Source of the DNA: Cerasicoccus sp. TK19100
Lineage (GTDB): Bacteria; Verrucomicrobiota; Verrucomicrobiia; Opitutales; Cerasicoccaceae
Assembly: GCF_027257155.1 (NCBI RefSeq)
Contig: NZ_JAPWDU010000003.1
Coordinates: 790,600-854,599, forward strand
Direction: 5' to 3'
DNA: 64,000 bases
Below are positions 42,548-51,142 of this stretch, one piece after another (within the stretch, counting starts at the first letter, position 1; each line of letters opens with the position of its first letter). The notes beneath the pieces were generated by a model. The model had not been told where the DNA came from and made no database searches. It worked only from the letters and a program-made list of their open reading frames with translations. Both the position numbers and the translations under genes were made by a program.

Positions 42548-42710
42548 GTAGGTTCGAAGGTTGGAATGTTTGGAGGTTCGAAGGTTTGAAGGTTGAGTGT
42601 GAGTGGTTTGAAGGTTTGGGGGGTTGGATGTTCGAAGGTTGGGGGCTGGGATGTTCGAAGGTTGTTGGTTTAACTTTCGAACTTCCGAACGTTCCAACCT
42701 TCGAACTTAT
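42548..42710. repeat. G/T-rich quasi-tandem repeat leader with inverted tail
   Basis: Units GGTTCGAAGGTTTG and similar run upstream of the 42547 start. Near 42672-42708 the complementary form (TTTCGAACTTCCGAAC, CCAACCTTCGAAC) appears, making a large imperfect hairpin with the earlier units. Confidence 0.8.
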
Positions 42711-42711
42711 T

Positions 42712-43161
42712 TCAAAAACGGTTGTGGCCGGCGAGGGAGCCGCCGAAATAGAGGCCGACGATTGCGCTGAGCAGGTGGGTGTCGAGCGGAGTGATGGTGA
42801 GGCCGCGGACTTCTTTCCAGTGGATTTTCTCCACGTCGTTGGTGAAGAACCAGAAGCCCTCTTCGAGCTCGGGGTAGCCGACCTGCATCAGGATGTCGGG
42901 CCGCCAGATGGCAATGATCTTGGGCAGCGCGATGACCGAGAATACGCAGGTGAGCGCGATGACGCGGCGAGTCCATTGGAAGCCGCTGTTGGAGTAGCGA
43001 CGGGCGCTGTCGATGTGGCCTGCCTGTTGGTTGAGCGCTTGCATGGCGAGCAGTCGCTCTTCGCGGCGGGCGGCCTGGGACATGGCCCACATTTTCATGA
43101 CGCCTCCCATCAGCGATGCGCCGACGAGGGTGATGAGTTCAGCTGGGAAAACAGGATTCAT
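42712..43161 (-). CDS. Phage-module membrane protein (holin-like position)
   Basis: A 149-residue protein from the ATG at 43161 (MNPVFPAELITLVGAS). It has an N-terminal amphipathic/hydrophobic helix, a central helix (VIALTCVFSVIALPKIIAIW, ~66-86) and a C-terminal hydrophobic helix (THLLSAIVGLYFGGSLAG). The segment between carries many acidic and aromatic residues (YPELEEGFWFFTNDVEKIHW). It is the first gene of the minus-strand module. Its size and helices allow a holin or a structural membrane role; no family is fixed. Confidence 0.6.
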   Translation of the reverse strand: MNPVFPAELITLVGASLMGGVMKMWAMSQAARREERLLAMQALNQQAGHIDSARRYSNSGFQWTRRVIALTCVFSVIALPKIIAIWRPDILMQVGYPELEEGFWFFTNDVEKIHWKEVRGLTITPLDTHLLSAIVGLYFGGSLAGHNRF

Positions 43162-43260
43162 TTTTTTAAGGTTTGAAGGTTCGAAAAGTTCGTAGGTTTG
43201 GAGGTTGGGAAGTGTGGAGGTGTGGGATTGTGGTGGTGTGGGAGTGTGGAGGTTGGTTGT
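43162..43260. repeat. G/T-rich quasi-tandem repeat leader at the head of the module
   Basis: Units GGTTTGAAGGTTCGAA, then GTGTGGAGGTGTGGGATTGT-like units, immediately upstream of the first module gene. Confidence 0.75.
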
Positions 43261-43555
43261 GGTTACTTTGTGTTGCAGAGTTGTTGGGAGGCCTTTGGTT
43301 GGAGTTCGCTCCTGACGATGACGCAATAATATCAAAAAAGCTGAGAATCGTAAATTGCTCGGTTGCTTCGGTTGCTTCAGTTTGCTCGGTTGCTTCGGTT
43401 GGCCTGCTTTTGGCCGGTTTTGCCGAAAAACGGTATTATTGAACAGCTCTGGACAGCACTGAGTGCTGCTGAATAATATTGAATGCTGTTAAGCAGCTTC
43501 GAATTTCCTCAAAACGCGGCTTGGAATAAAAAATTTTTCCGTTTTTTTAGAAGAA
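43261..43555. other. Gap between the phage module and corA
   Basis: It holds a dispersed palindrome copy (43264-43282), a perfect 19-bp direct repeat TTGCTCGGTTGCTTCGGTT at 43355-43373 and 43382-43400 (27-bp period), and an AT-rich stretch with CAGCACTGAGTGCTG (43454-43468). These look like regulator-binding sites for the divergent module and corA promoters, but no regulator gene is nearby. Confidence 0.5.
43264..43282. repeat. Short dispersed palindrome (intergenic)
   Basis: TACTTTGTGTTGCAGAGTT, a degenerate copy upstream of the head module. Confidence 0.5.
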
Positions 43556-44686
43556 ATGCGCATCGTCACCCGGGAAACGGTTTTTCATCACGGCATTGGT
43601 TTGCCGCCGGGCGAAGTGGTGCCGCTGGAGAGCGAGATCTGCCCGGACACGACCGTGCATCTGATGTCCTACAGCGAAGAGGAATTTTTCGAGCGCGACT
43701 GTTGCAACGTGGGTGAATTAAGCGCGGCACTCGGCAAGCATCCGGTTAACTGGATTCACATCCGCGGCGTCGGCGACCAAAAGCTCATCACCGACATTGC
43801 GACTCAGCTGGGCGTGCACCCGCTCGCGCTGGAGGACATCCTGAACACCGAGGGCCGCCCGAAGGTAGACGAGTTTGACGATGATTTATTTATCCTGACC
43901 AAGGCCGGGCTTTTTAAAAAAGAAGAGCACGCGATCTATATGGAACAGGTGGCGATTTACCTGGGGCGGAATTATGTGCTCAGTGTGCAAGAGAGTAATG
44001 AGGAGCTTTTCGAGCCGGTGGCCCGACGCATTCGCAAGACCGGGGCGCGTATTCGCAGCCGCGGGCATAGCTATCTGACCTTTGCGCTCATGGACGTGAA
44101 GAACGACTTCCTGCTGACGATCGTGGATGAGGTCGAGGACGACATCGTCGCCATGGAGCAGGACATGATCGACAAAGGCGACGAAGAGGCCCCGCGCCGC
44201 GCGAAACGCAATCCGCACGAGACGGGCTTTAACATCGAGACGATCTACCGCAAAAAGCGCGCGGTGCTGGCGCTGATGCGCATCCTGCTGCCGATTCGCG
44301 ATAATGCTAACCGCCTGGAGCTGCTCGACCATCCGCTGCTGGCCGACAGTGATCGCTTTTACTTCCGCGACTTGGCGGACTCCGCGCGCCGCGCCGTGGA
44401 CCGCATGGACCATAGCCGCATCATCCTGCAAACGATGCAGGAATTTTACCACCTGGAGCAGGAGCACCGCACGAATGAAGTCATGAAGGTGCTGACGATC
44501 ATTGCCACGCTGTTCCTGCCGCTGACGTTTATTGCCGGCGTTTACGGGATGAACTTCGACCACGAGGTAAGCCGCTGGAACATGCCGGAGCTTTATTGGA
44601 AATACGGCTACCCGCTTTGTTTGGCGTTCATGTTTGGCATCTTCGTGGCGTTCCTGGTTTACTTCCGCCGGAAGCGTTGGATTTAG
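43556..44686 (+). CDS. corA: CorA-type magnesium/cobalt transporter
   Basis: A 376-residue CorA-family channel. It has a long N-terminal cytoplasmic domain (~1-300; IHIRGVGDQKLITDIATQLG, then HPLALEDILNTEGRPKVDEF, the typical CorA block), a stalk helix, and two C-terminal helices (~306-325, 348-368) separated by YGMNFDHE, the GMN selectivity motif. It ends with the basic tail FRRKRW. Monocistronic; moves Mg2+ (or Co2+/Ni2+) into the cell. The length and motifs are normal. Confidence 0.96.
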   Translation: MRIVTRETVFHHGIGLPPGEVVPLESEICPDTTVHLMSYSEEEFFERDCCNVGELSAALGKHPVNWIHIRGVGDQKLITDIATQLGVHPLALEDILNTEGRPKVDEFDDDLFILTKAGLFKKEEHAIYMEQVAIYLGRNYVLSVQESNEELFEPVARRIRKTGARIRSRGHSYLTFALMDVKNDFLLTIVDEVEDDIVAMEQDMIDKGDEEAPRRAKRNPHETGFNIETIYRKKRAVLALMRILLPIRDNANRLELLDHPLLADSDRFYFRDLADSARRAVDRMDHSRIILQTMQEFYHLEQEHRTNEVMKVLTIIATLFLPLTFIAGVYGMNFDHEVSRWNMPELYWKYGYPLCLAFMFGIFVAFLVYFRRKRWI

Positions 44687-44728
44687 CGGGGAAATTAACC
44701 ACTTGCCGTTCGGGGCTGTGTCGCGAAA

Positions 44729-45604
44729 ATGGCGTGCATGGTTCGCCGCTATCTCAGCCTTGTTTTTGTCGCCGTTTTCTTCTGCTGTTCGCCGCTATTT
44801 GGGCAACTGGCACCTGACCGGCCTGCGCCGAAATTTCTGCCGACCGGAGAGTTGCGCGTTGGTATCAACCCAGAGCAGCCGCCCCTTATCTTTGTGCATG
44901 AGGAGCGAATCGTGGGGCTGGAGGCCGACCTCGCGCGCGCGTTCGCGGTCGACCTCGGTGTGCCGCTGAATTTTGTGGTGATGGAATGGGACGAGCTGAT
45001 TCCGGCGCTCGTGGCGGGCAAGATCGATATCATCATGTCGGGCATGTCGGCAACGGAGATTCGCTCTGTGCGCATTAACTTTGCCACGCCCTATCTCGTG
45101 ACCGGGCAGATGCCGATGGTCCGCGCGAGTGATCTTTCCCGCTACCAAACAACGATGGCGCTAAAAAATACGCAGGCGCGCATTGGCGTGGAGGGTGGCA
45201 CTACGGGAGATTTTCTGGTGCGCGAGTCTTTCGTGTATGCCGAGCGGGTTCCGTATAAAGATATCCAGGACGCCGCCGATGGGCTGGCCAATGGCGAGAT
45301 CGATATGGTCATTGCCGATGCGCCGACGATCTGGTGGCTCGCCGCGATTGATGAAACTTCTGGCCTGAGTCCGGTCTCGGCAGTGCTCACCAACGAGATG
45401 ATCGGCTGGGGGATCAGCAAGGCCAACCCGGACCTGCGCAACGCGGCGGATTCGTTTCTCGTGAAGTTGCAGGGCAATGGCGAGCTGGACCCCATGATCG
45501 AGCGGTGGATGCCCTTTGCCACCAAGCAGAATCGCCAGGCCTCGCCACAACCGAAGCCGGCACCCGAACCAGCGGACCAAAATTTGAAGCACATGGAGCG
45601 CTAG
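44729..45604 (+). CDS. Family-3 periplasmic solute-binding protein
   Basis: A 291-residue exported protein: signal peptide to about LFGQ (residue 26), then the SBP_bac_3 pattern LRVGINPEQPPLIFVHEERI, GLEADLARAFAVDLG, WDELIPALVAGKIDIIMSGM, and IGVEGGTTGDFLVRE. Family members bind amino acids or small organic ligands for ABC uptake or act as sensors. No permease or ATPase gene is adjacent, so it may be a stand-alone or moonlighting binding protein. It is followed by tRNA-Gly. Confidence 0.87.
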   Translation: MACMVRRYLSLVFVAVFFCCSPLFGQLAPDRPAPKFLPTGELRVGINPEQPPLIFVHEERIVGLEADLARAFAVDLGVPLNFVVMEWDELIPALVAGKIDIIMSGMSATEIRSVRINFATPYLVTGQMPMVRASDLSRYQTTMALKNTQARIGVEGGTTGDFLVRESFVYAERVPYKDIQDAADGLANGEIDMVIADAPTIWWLAAIDETSGLSPVSAVLTNEMIGWGISKANPDLRNAADSFLVKLQGNGELDPMIERWMPFATKQNRQASPQPKPAPEPADQNLKHMER

Positions 45605-45642
45605 GAAAATCTTTACAGGCGCACCCCAATGCGCCATGTTAC

Positions 45643-45662
45643 TTACTTTGGATTACAGAGTG
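45643..45662. repeat. Short dispersed palindrome before tRNA-Gly
   Basis: TTACTTTGGATTACAGAGTG, a degenerate copy ending 4 nt before the tRNA. Confidence 0.45.
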
Positions 45663-45666
45663 CGAG

Positions 45667-45741
45667 GCGGGCGTAGTACAACGGCTAGTATGTGAGCTTC
45701 CCAAGCTTGAGATGAGGGTTCGATTCCCTCCGCCCGCACCA
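45667..45741 (+). tRNA. tRNA-Gly (anticodon CCC)
   Basis: Cloverleaf with acceptor GCGGGCG/CGCCCGC, D arm GTAC/GTAT, anticodon loop TTCCCAA (CCC), T arm AGGGTTCGATTCCCT, encoded CCA. It marks the left border of a lower-GC region. No second copy of its 3' end (an attachment-site duplicate) is seen in the window. Confidence 0.95.
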
Positions 45742-46443
45742 TGTGTAATTGTTCATTGTGGAGACCGGCGCATCAAGTTCCGTGGAAAGGTCGCCAAGAG
45801 GAAGTTTGATGGCGAGTCCCTTGTCCATTGCTAGAATGTCTGGCTGATACGCTTTGAAGCTGACTGGATGCAGTGGATTTTGATGGGGGCGGTCAATTCG
45901 ATTAACGATGCTCTCCGTCTTAAGCGTTTGTATTGGTGTTGGCATCGATCGCGTCGACAAAGCCTGGAGCGTGTAGAATGCCTATCTGGAGGTGTTTAAG
46001 GGGTGGCTGGGTTTATTTGCCTGAGCAGGCTATACTTGGTCGGTTTCCGGGCTATGAGGCTGGTCTGAGCGGAGAGTGTCGTCTATGGGTGTCTGTGGGG
46101 CAGGGGTAAGATGTGTGAAGAGTTTGTTCAGAAGTGGGCTCTTGTCTGGTCGAGTGGCTTGTATTCGCGTAAGAAGAATTTTACTACCCATTTATGCACA
46201 AAATGATTTCAGGATGTTCAGCAAATATTATTCGCGGTGATAGATTCTGATTGATGGATTGGTTTTTCTAATTTTGTGGGTTGTTGTATTAGCTTAGGTT
46301 CTATTAGGTCGTCTTTTCATGTAAAGATTGCTAGACATGGAAAATAGGTGATAGCCATATTCACAATTACTCCCTGATAATAGTGCTGCATTTAGTGGGC
46401 TATTTTGTATTTAAAACGTTAAGCTGTTGCTCTAGCCCCGATT
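45742..46443. other. AT-rich 700-bp gap after tRNA-Gly
   Basis: No credible gene: frames are short and unlike proteins. Composition drops toward AT from here on. The last 100 bp (TTTTGTATTTAAAACG near 46403) are a plausible promoter zone for the secreted protein at 46444. No integrase remnant is recognisable. Confidence 0.5.
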
Positions 46444-49287
46444 ATGACACAACAAAACCGTTGGCTTACCCTCTTTACACCCGCATTATTTGTGGTGCAA
46501 GTCTCTGGGCAAACAGCGCTGGAGAATTTTGATTCTCTGACGCTAGCATCCAGCATTGGAAATCAATCCGAATGGTCACTGGTTGAAGGCAGTGCAGTGA
46601 TTTCAGGAACTGAGTTCTACAGTGGCAGCCAGTCTGTTGCGGTTGGTGCTTCGAATCCTCTTAGTGAGGTTGCTCGAGTCGTGCAAGGGTCTGAGTGGGG
46701 AAGCGGTACCGTGGCCTGGTGGGATTTTTGGATATTGCCCATGGCGCATGTGGAAGGCGCTGAATTATATTCGATCACTGCAGATGGTAGTCAAATCGAG
46801 TTTCGGGCCGCGCAGATCGAGTTTAGGTCCGGCGATCTGCTGTCATACTCTTCTGTGCAAGATGGTCAGTTTGGGCATCCGACTTTAGCAACCATTAGTG
46901 GTGGAGGTTCAACGATTCAGCTTCAGGGAAACTCTTGGAAGGCAATGCCTCACGCCTATACGATTACTCCCAGCACTGTTCTTTCGTTTGAGCTAAAAGT
47001 CGAGAATGCAGGTGAGCTCATCATGATTGCCATGGATGATAATTTGGCTTACACTGATGCGACGTTGTTCAAATTGGCTGGTAGTCAAAGTGGACCTTAT
47101 ATTAGCGATTACCCTTATAGTGACTCTGACTTTCAGTCCTTCACAATTCCTATTGGTCAGTATTATACAGGTGAGAAGAGTTATCTGGCTTTGTTGGCGG
47201 ACGATGATGCCAATGGTTTGGCTGACGCGACATTTCGCAATGTTAAGCTACACGAGGGTGGTATGCCCGCTAATGAACATGGGATGGTCATTGTGAATGA
47301 TGGTGGCTCAAACCGGGTAGCATTACCGACTTATTTCGCAACCACCAGTAATGCCTCTGATAGTTGGATGCGGGTAACTATGCGTCAGGACTTTTCCAGT
47401 GGTATATGGGATTTATACGTCAATGGCGAAGCTGTGCCAGTGGCTGCAGATATAATGCTTTCCGGTAGCCATAGTGAGCCCACCCAGATTAGCTTACTGG
47501 GGGATCAAGTAGGCGCTGTTTATCTGGATGATGTGCAGCTTAAAGCGATTAGCCCGATATTCACCGACAATGATAATGACGGGATGGATGATGCTTGGGA
47601 GGTTCTGTTTGCAGGGCTGAGCACTAGTTTGAATGACCGAGATGGTGATGCGGACCTAGATACGCTCTCAAACCTTGAAGAATACATGGGTAATACGTCG
47701 CCGGATGACTATTATAATGACTCTGCTCCTACTTTAACGAAACTATCAGGAAACCAGCAGGTAGCCTACCCTGGAATCTGGCTTGAGGAGCCATTGATCG
47801 TAAATGTGCAAGATGGCATGGCTCAGGACTTGGAGAATGCTCCAATCGACTGGGCATTTGGCGGTGGTCTAAATCTCTTAGGGTATGAGAAATTTGACGC
47901 CTCTCCCGTTGCATTGATGGAGCTGATCACGAACGATGATGGGGAATCTGCCGTTTATGCAAAGGCACCAAATTCACTGGGTAATTTCAGTATTACTGCT
48001 ACTGCACCATACGGAGATGCGAGCCAAGTGCAGCAAACATACACTATGCAGGTGACGCCACTTCGGTTTGTGTATGATGCGGAAGATGCCGATCCGAGTG
48101 ATGATTTGCTCAATGATGAAATGCCGACTGTCGAGGAGGGGAACAATGTTTATCTGCGTTCAGGGCAAATGACGTTGTTGTCCAGTGATTACATCCCCAT
48201 TGATCCGAGCAAAGAGTACCGGTTATCCGGTCTCTTCCGATCTGTTGGTGCTCAAGACTCAAAGATTTTTTATGGTTATGCATGCTATTATAAGAATGAG
48301 CAGGGCGCATATGTGAGGATCGCTCCGGAGTATGTGAATCGAACTGGTGATGCTGCGAATATCGAAAGCTATGATTCGAATACGGGCACATTGGATTTAG
48401 ACATAGCTCCAACTGGATGGAATACTACGGGTGGTCATAATCGCTGGTTAGCATATTACATTGGTGGTGATACGTCAAAGCTGCCGGATATCGTTCAGAA
48501 AGGTGTTAGCAATGGCGAAACTTTTGATAATGTTACCAACGATGTGCTGACCTACGCTTCAGGGGTTACGCCACCGAATGCTGTATTGAATGCCTTATCC
48601 GCTTCGCAGACGGTTACGGTTATGAATCAGTTTTCGGGTTCAGGCTATAGCTACGCTGCGGCTTCGAATACTCTTACACCTAATATCTGGACTGAACATA
48701 AAGCCGAAAGCATTACTGGTATGAGCTGGGGCACGCACCCCTATACGGAGTTCCGGCAAGGCGCGGAATACGTGAAAGTCATGATTTTAGCTAACTATGG
48801 CCAATCGTCTTCTGAGGTTTTGCATGTGGACGATCTGATTTTTGAAGAGATTACTGACTTTGATGGCGATAGCATTCCAGATTGGTGGGAGTGGCGTATC
48901 ATTCATCATAATGATGCCGACAGTTTCGTTGGGCTCGGCGACATAGGAATAGCATCAGACTTTGATGGTGATGGCCTTAATGACGCCCAAGAGCATGTCA
49001 GTGGTAACGATCCGTTGGTTGCTGATTATGTTGCTGGAGCAACGGGCGTGTTTTACATCAATAATATGATTGGAAGTGACACAGCCTGTAATGGTCTCTC
49101 TGCAACGCGCGGGTTGCCTTCGGCTGGCGATGGGCCTTATCGGAGCTTGGGCAAGGCCGTGGAATCAGCATCTACAGGTGACTCTTTGGTGATTTATGAA
49201 ACCCGCAATGACTACGAAGAATCAATATTATCTCTGTCTGGTAAGGACATGGTTCTTCGACCGGTGGGGACTGTCGTAATCCGCTAG
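46444..49287 (+). CDS. Large secreted protein with calcium-type repeats and truncated beta-helix start
   Basis: A 947-residue exported protein (signal peptide to about VSGQT, residue 22). The N-terminal ~370 residues are beta-rich and lectin-like (EWSLVEGSAVISG, YLDDVQLKAIS). Then TDNDNDGMDDAWEVLF at ~373 and DFDGDSIPDWWEW / SDFDGDGLNDAQE at ~802-850 are Asp-rich thrombospondin-3-like calcium repeats. The last ~80 residues (SAGDGPYRSLGKAVESAS, LVIYETRNDYEES) look like the entrance of a right-handed beta-helix that is cut short by the stop. It heads the surface/toxin island. AT-richer codons than the 5' half of the window. Confidence 0.7.
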   Translation: MTQQNRWLTLFTPALFVVQVSGQTALENFDSLTLASSIGNQSEWSLVEGSAVISGTEFYSGSQSVAVGASNPLSEVARVVQGSEWGSGTVAWWDFWILPMAHVEGAELYSITADGSQIEFRAAQIEFRSGDLLSYSSVQDGQFGHPTLATISGGGSTIQLQGNSWKAMPHAYTITPSTVLSFELKVENAGELIMIAMDDNLAYTDATLFKLAGSQSGPYISDYPYSDSDFQSFTIPIGQYYTGEKSYLALLADDDANGLADATFRNVKLHEGGMPANEHGMVIVNDGGSNRVALPTYFATTSNASDSWMRVTMRQDFSSGIWDLYVNGEAVPVAADIMLSGSHSEPTQISLLGDQVGAVYLDDVQLKAISPIFTDNDNDGMDDAWEVLFAGLSTSLNDRDGDADLDTLSNLEEYMGNTSPDDYYNDSAPTLTKLSGNQQVAYPGIWLEEPLIVNVQDGMAQDLENAPIDWAFGGGLNLLGYEKFDASPVALMELITNDDGESAVYAKAPNSLGNFSITATAPYGDASQVQQTYTMQVTPLRFVYDAEDADPSDDLLNDEMPTVEEGNNVYLRSGQMTLLSSDYIPIDPSKEYRLSGLFRSVGAQDSKIFYGYACYYKNEQGAYVRIAPEYVNRTGDAANIESYDSNTGTLDLDIAPTGWNTTGGHNRWLAYYIGGDTSKLPDIVQKGVSNGETFDNVTNDVLTYASGVTPPNAVLNALSASQTVTVMNQFSGSGYSYAAASNTLTPNIWTEHKAESITGMSWGTHPYTEFRQGAEYVKVMILANYGQSSSEVLHVDDLIFEEITDFDGDSIPDWWEWRIIHHNDADSFVGLGDIGIASDFDGDGLNDAQEHVSGNDPLVADYVAGATGVFYINNMIGSDTACNGLSATRGLPSAGDGPYRSLGKAVESASTGDSLVIYETRNDYEESILSLSGKDMVLRPVGTVVIR

Positions 49288-49299
49288 GCTAACAAGAAA

Positions 49300-50058
49300 A
49301 TGAAATATTTATCTGCAACTATACTTTCTTTGTTCATAGTTTTACCGCTTATGGGTGAACCTGAAACTTCTCAGCTTCAAGTGAATGAGGCACACTCAGT
49401 TTTGAGGAAAGATGAATCAGTAGCATTGCATGATGAGTTGCGGGAATCCCGGCTCGTATTACTTAAGCGGCTTCAGGATGTTAGTAGTGAAAAAGAGAAA
49501 AGAGTTTTGATTGAGCAGTGGCGTGAGCAGCATCGTGACTTGGCTGAGCAAGAGCGTAAGGAGAGGATGGTTATAGGTGTTCATCAGCCCGCATTCGACG
49601 TCGAATTGTCGCCAGTAGAAGAAGAACTGAAAGGGTTGCCCGCTAATCAAATAGAAGAAGTGAAGTTAAACCTCGAAATGCGAAATGAGCGTATTGAACT
49701 TATGTCCGACTTAAGTGGCAACTGCGCTGTTGATCGTCGTGCGGCAATAGATTCTTTCCGCGAGAAACAGGTAGAGAGATTAACAAGGCTGGAAGCGCTA
49801 AGATTGTCCCGTCATGACAATCAGCGGAGTCAAGCGGCTTCGCGAGTATTGCCAACTTCAACTGCCGAGACGTCGGAACAAAGTGGACCTGCTCAAGCCC
49901 TGGAAGAGCGGCTAGCGGCCATTCATCGACTTGAGGCGTCACTTGTGAATGCAACTCCTACTGAACGCCGTCAGGAGATCGGACGTTATCGAGCCCAAGT
50001 GGGTATTCAGCGCACGGATCAATATTCTTCGGGCGACGGAAAGGCGAGAAATAATTGA
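49300..50058 (+). CDS. Secreted coiled-coil protein of unknown function
   Basis: A 252-residue exported protein with a signal peptide (YLSATILSLFIVLPLMGEP). The rest is charged and helical (RKDESVALHDELRESRLVLL, RVLIEQWREQHRDLAEQERK, IEEVKLNLEMRNERIELM) with a Ser/Thr/Ala-rich linker near 190. No family is recognised. It starts 12 bp after the previous gene and precedes the YadA-head-like gene, so it probably belongs to the same surface operon. Confidence 0.65.
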   Translation: MKYLSATILSLFIVLPLMGEPETSQLQVNEAHSVLRKDESVALHDELRESRLVLLKRLQDVSSEKEKRVLIEQWREQHRDLAEQERKERMVIGVHQPAFDVELSPVEEELKGLPANQIEEVKLNLEMRNERIELMSDLSGNCAVDRRAAIDSFREKQVERLTRLEALRLSRHDNQRSQAASRVLPTSTAETSEQSGPAQALEERLAAIHRLEASLVNATPTERRQEIGRYRAQVGIQRTDQYSSGDGKARNN

Positions 50059-50112
50059 GCTCTGTCAGCAAGAGAATAAGCCATTTTTAATTAATCCATA
50101 CAGAATGTTTTT

Positions 50113-51096
50113 ATGAAAAAAACTAGCATCAATACCCGCCTGATCCTTACTGCTGTTGTCGCATTTGGGCTCCTTCCGCTTAGCGCTGATACAATCGTGA
50201 TTGAAGGTGATTTGGAGGTGAAGGCTACAGGTAACGCAGATGGAAACCTCTCCGTCGATAACGAGCTGACCGTGAATCCTTCTAGCTCGGGGGCAACATT
50301 TAAGGTTGAGGAAAATGGATCAGTCTGGGCGGGTGAAGATGTGGAGTATGACGAAACATTAAAAATTGCTAATGGAGGAACGTTCTTCGCTTGGGAGTCG
50401 GAGAGCGGCAATTTAAGGGCCATGTATAGTGTTCCGAGTTCGGATGTTTCTTACGGTAATGTAGCATCAGTTGCATTCGGTATCGCAGAAGTTTATGGTA
50501 GTTATTCATTCGGAGCAGGGAAAGCGCAAGTTTATGGAAATTATTCTGCTGGATGGGGTGATTATGCTGATCCAGTCGGTGATTATTCTACCGCGTGGGG
50601 GTCAGCTACTACTGCAATGGGGCGATATTCAACCGTTTGGGGAGATGGCACATTCGCGTTCGCTGATAATTCCACGGCATTTGGAGAATATACACTTGCA
50701 TACGGAAATGCTTCTGTGGTTTGGGGATTAATGACACATGCCAATTCGAAAGGCAGTACTGTGTTTGGTGGTTATAATTCTGGCATTGAAACTGAGAGCG
50801 ATAGCTCGAGCGTCTGGTATGACTTGGATTCTCTACTAGAAATAGGTTATGGCACAAGCGAAGCGGATCGTGGTAATGCTATTACTGTTCTCAAGAATGG
50901 TCTAACGACATTAAATAATAAATTTTGGGATTCAGAGTCTCCTTTGACTGTTCCGCAGGATACGGATCTTGTTTTGGATGGAGATCAGACTTCGGCTGGA
51001 GGCGCGCTTGTTGTCGAAGGGCATGCGCAGTTCCAAGGGCGTGTAGTACTTGCACAACCCCAGGGAGATATTTCTATGGGTGCTTTCGCTAATTAG
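50113..51096 (+). CDS. Secreted protein with YadA-head-like beta-roll repeats
   Basis: A 327-residue exported protein (signal peptide MKKTSINTRLILTAVVAFGLLPLSA). Residues ~115-225 are built from ~14-residue repeats of the type YSTAWGSATTAMGRYSTVWG, the left-handed beta-roll of YadA/Hia adhesin heads, and SKGSTVFGGYNSGIETES closes the stack. A C-terminal region (~260-327; GDQTSAGGALVVEGHAQFQG) follows. There is no C-terminal YadA beta-barrel anchor, so it is not a classical trimeric autotransporter. It might be a tail-fibre-like or secreted adhesin subunit associated with the Rhs protein 46 bp downstream. Confidence 0.75.
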   Translation: MKKTSINTRLILTAVVAFGLLPLSADTIVIEGDLEVKATGNADGNLSVDNELTVNPSSSGATFKVEENGSVWAGEDVEYDETLKIANGGTFFAWESESGNLRAMYSVPSSDVSYGNVASVAFGIAEVYGSYSFGAGKAQVYGNYSAGWGDYADPVGDYSTAWGSATTAMGRYSTVWGDGTFAFADNSTAFGEYTLAYGNASVVWGLMTHANSKGSTVFGGYNSGIETESDSSSVWYDLDSLLEIGYGTSEADRGNAITVLKNGLTTLNNKFWDSESPLTVPQDTDLVLDGDQTSAGGALVVEGHAQFQGRVVLAQPQGDISMGAFAN

Positions 51097-51142
51097 TCAT
51101 CATTTTTGCCCGCTGTTTGGCTGAATATTTTACTGTTTCATT

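Noticed and set aside
42548..42697. N-terminal extension of the 42547 gene through repeat DNA (NLRTSNPPNLQT-type peptide)
   Set aside because: Translation of the quasi-tandem repeat; a good start with a normal membrane helix lies at 42547. The same applies to upstream extensions of the genes starting at 43161 and 38354.
45667..45741. Attachment-site duplication of tRNA-Gly
   Set aside because: I found no second copy of the tRNA 3' end within the window.
45685..45960. Minus-strand frame with CGRRESNPHLKLGKLTY
   Set aside because: Antisense of tRNA-Gly; a classical false protein.
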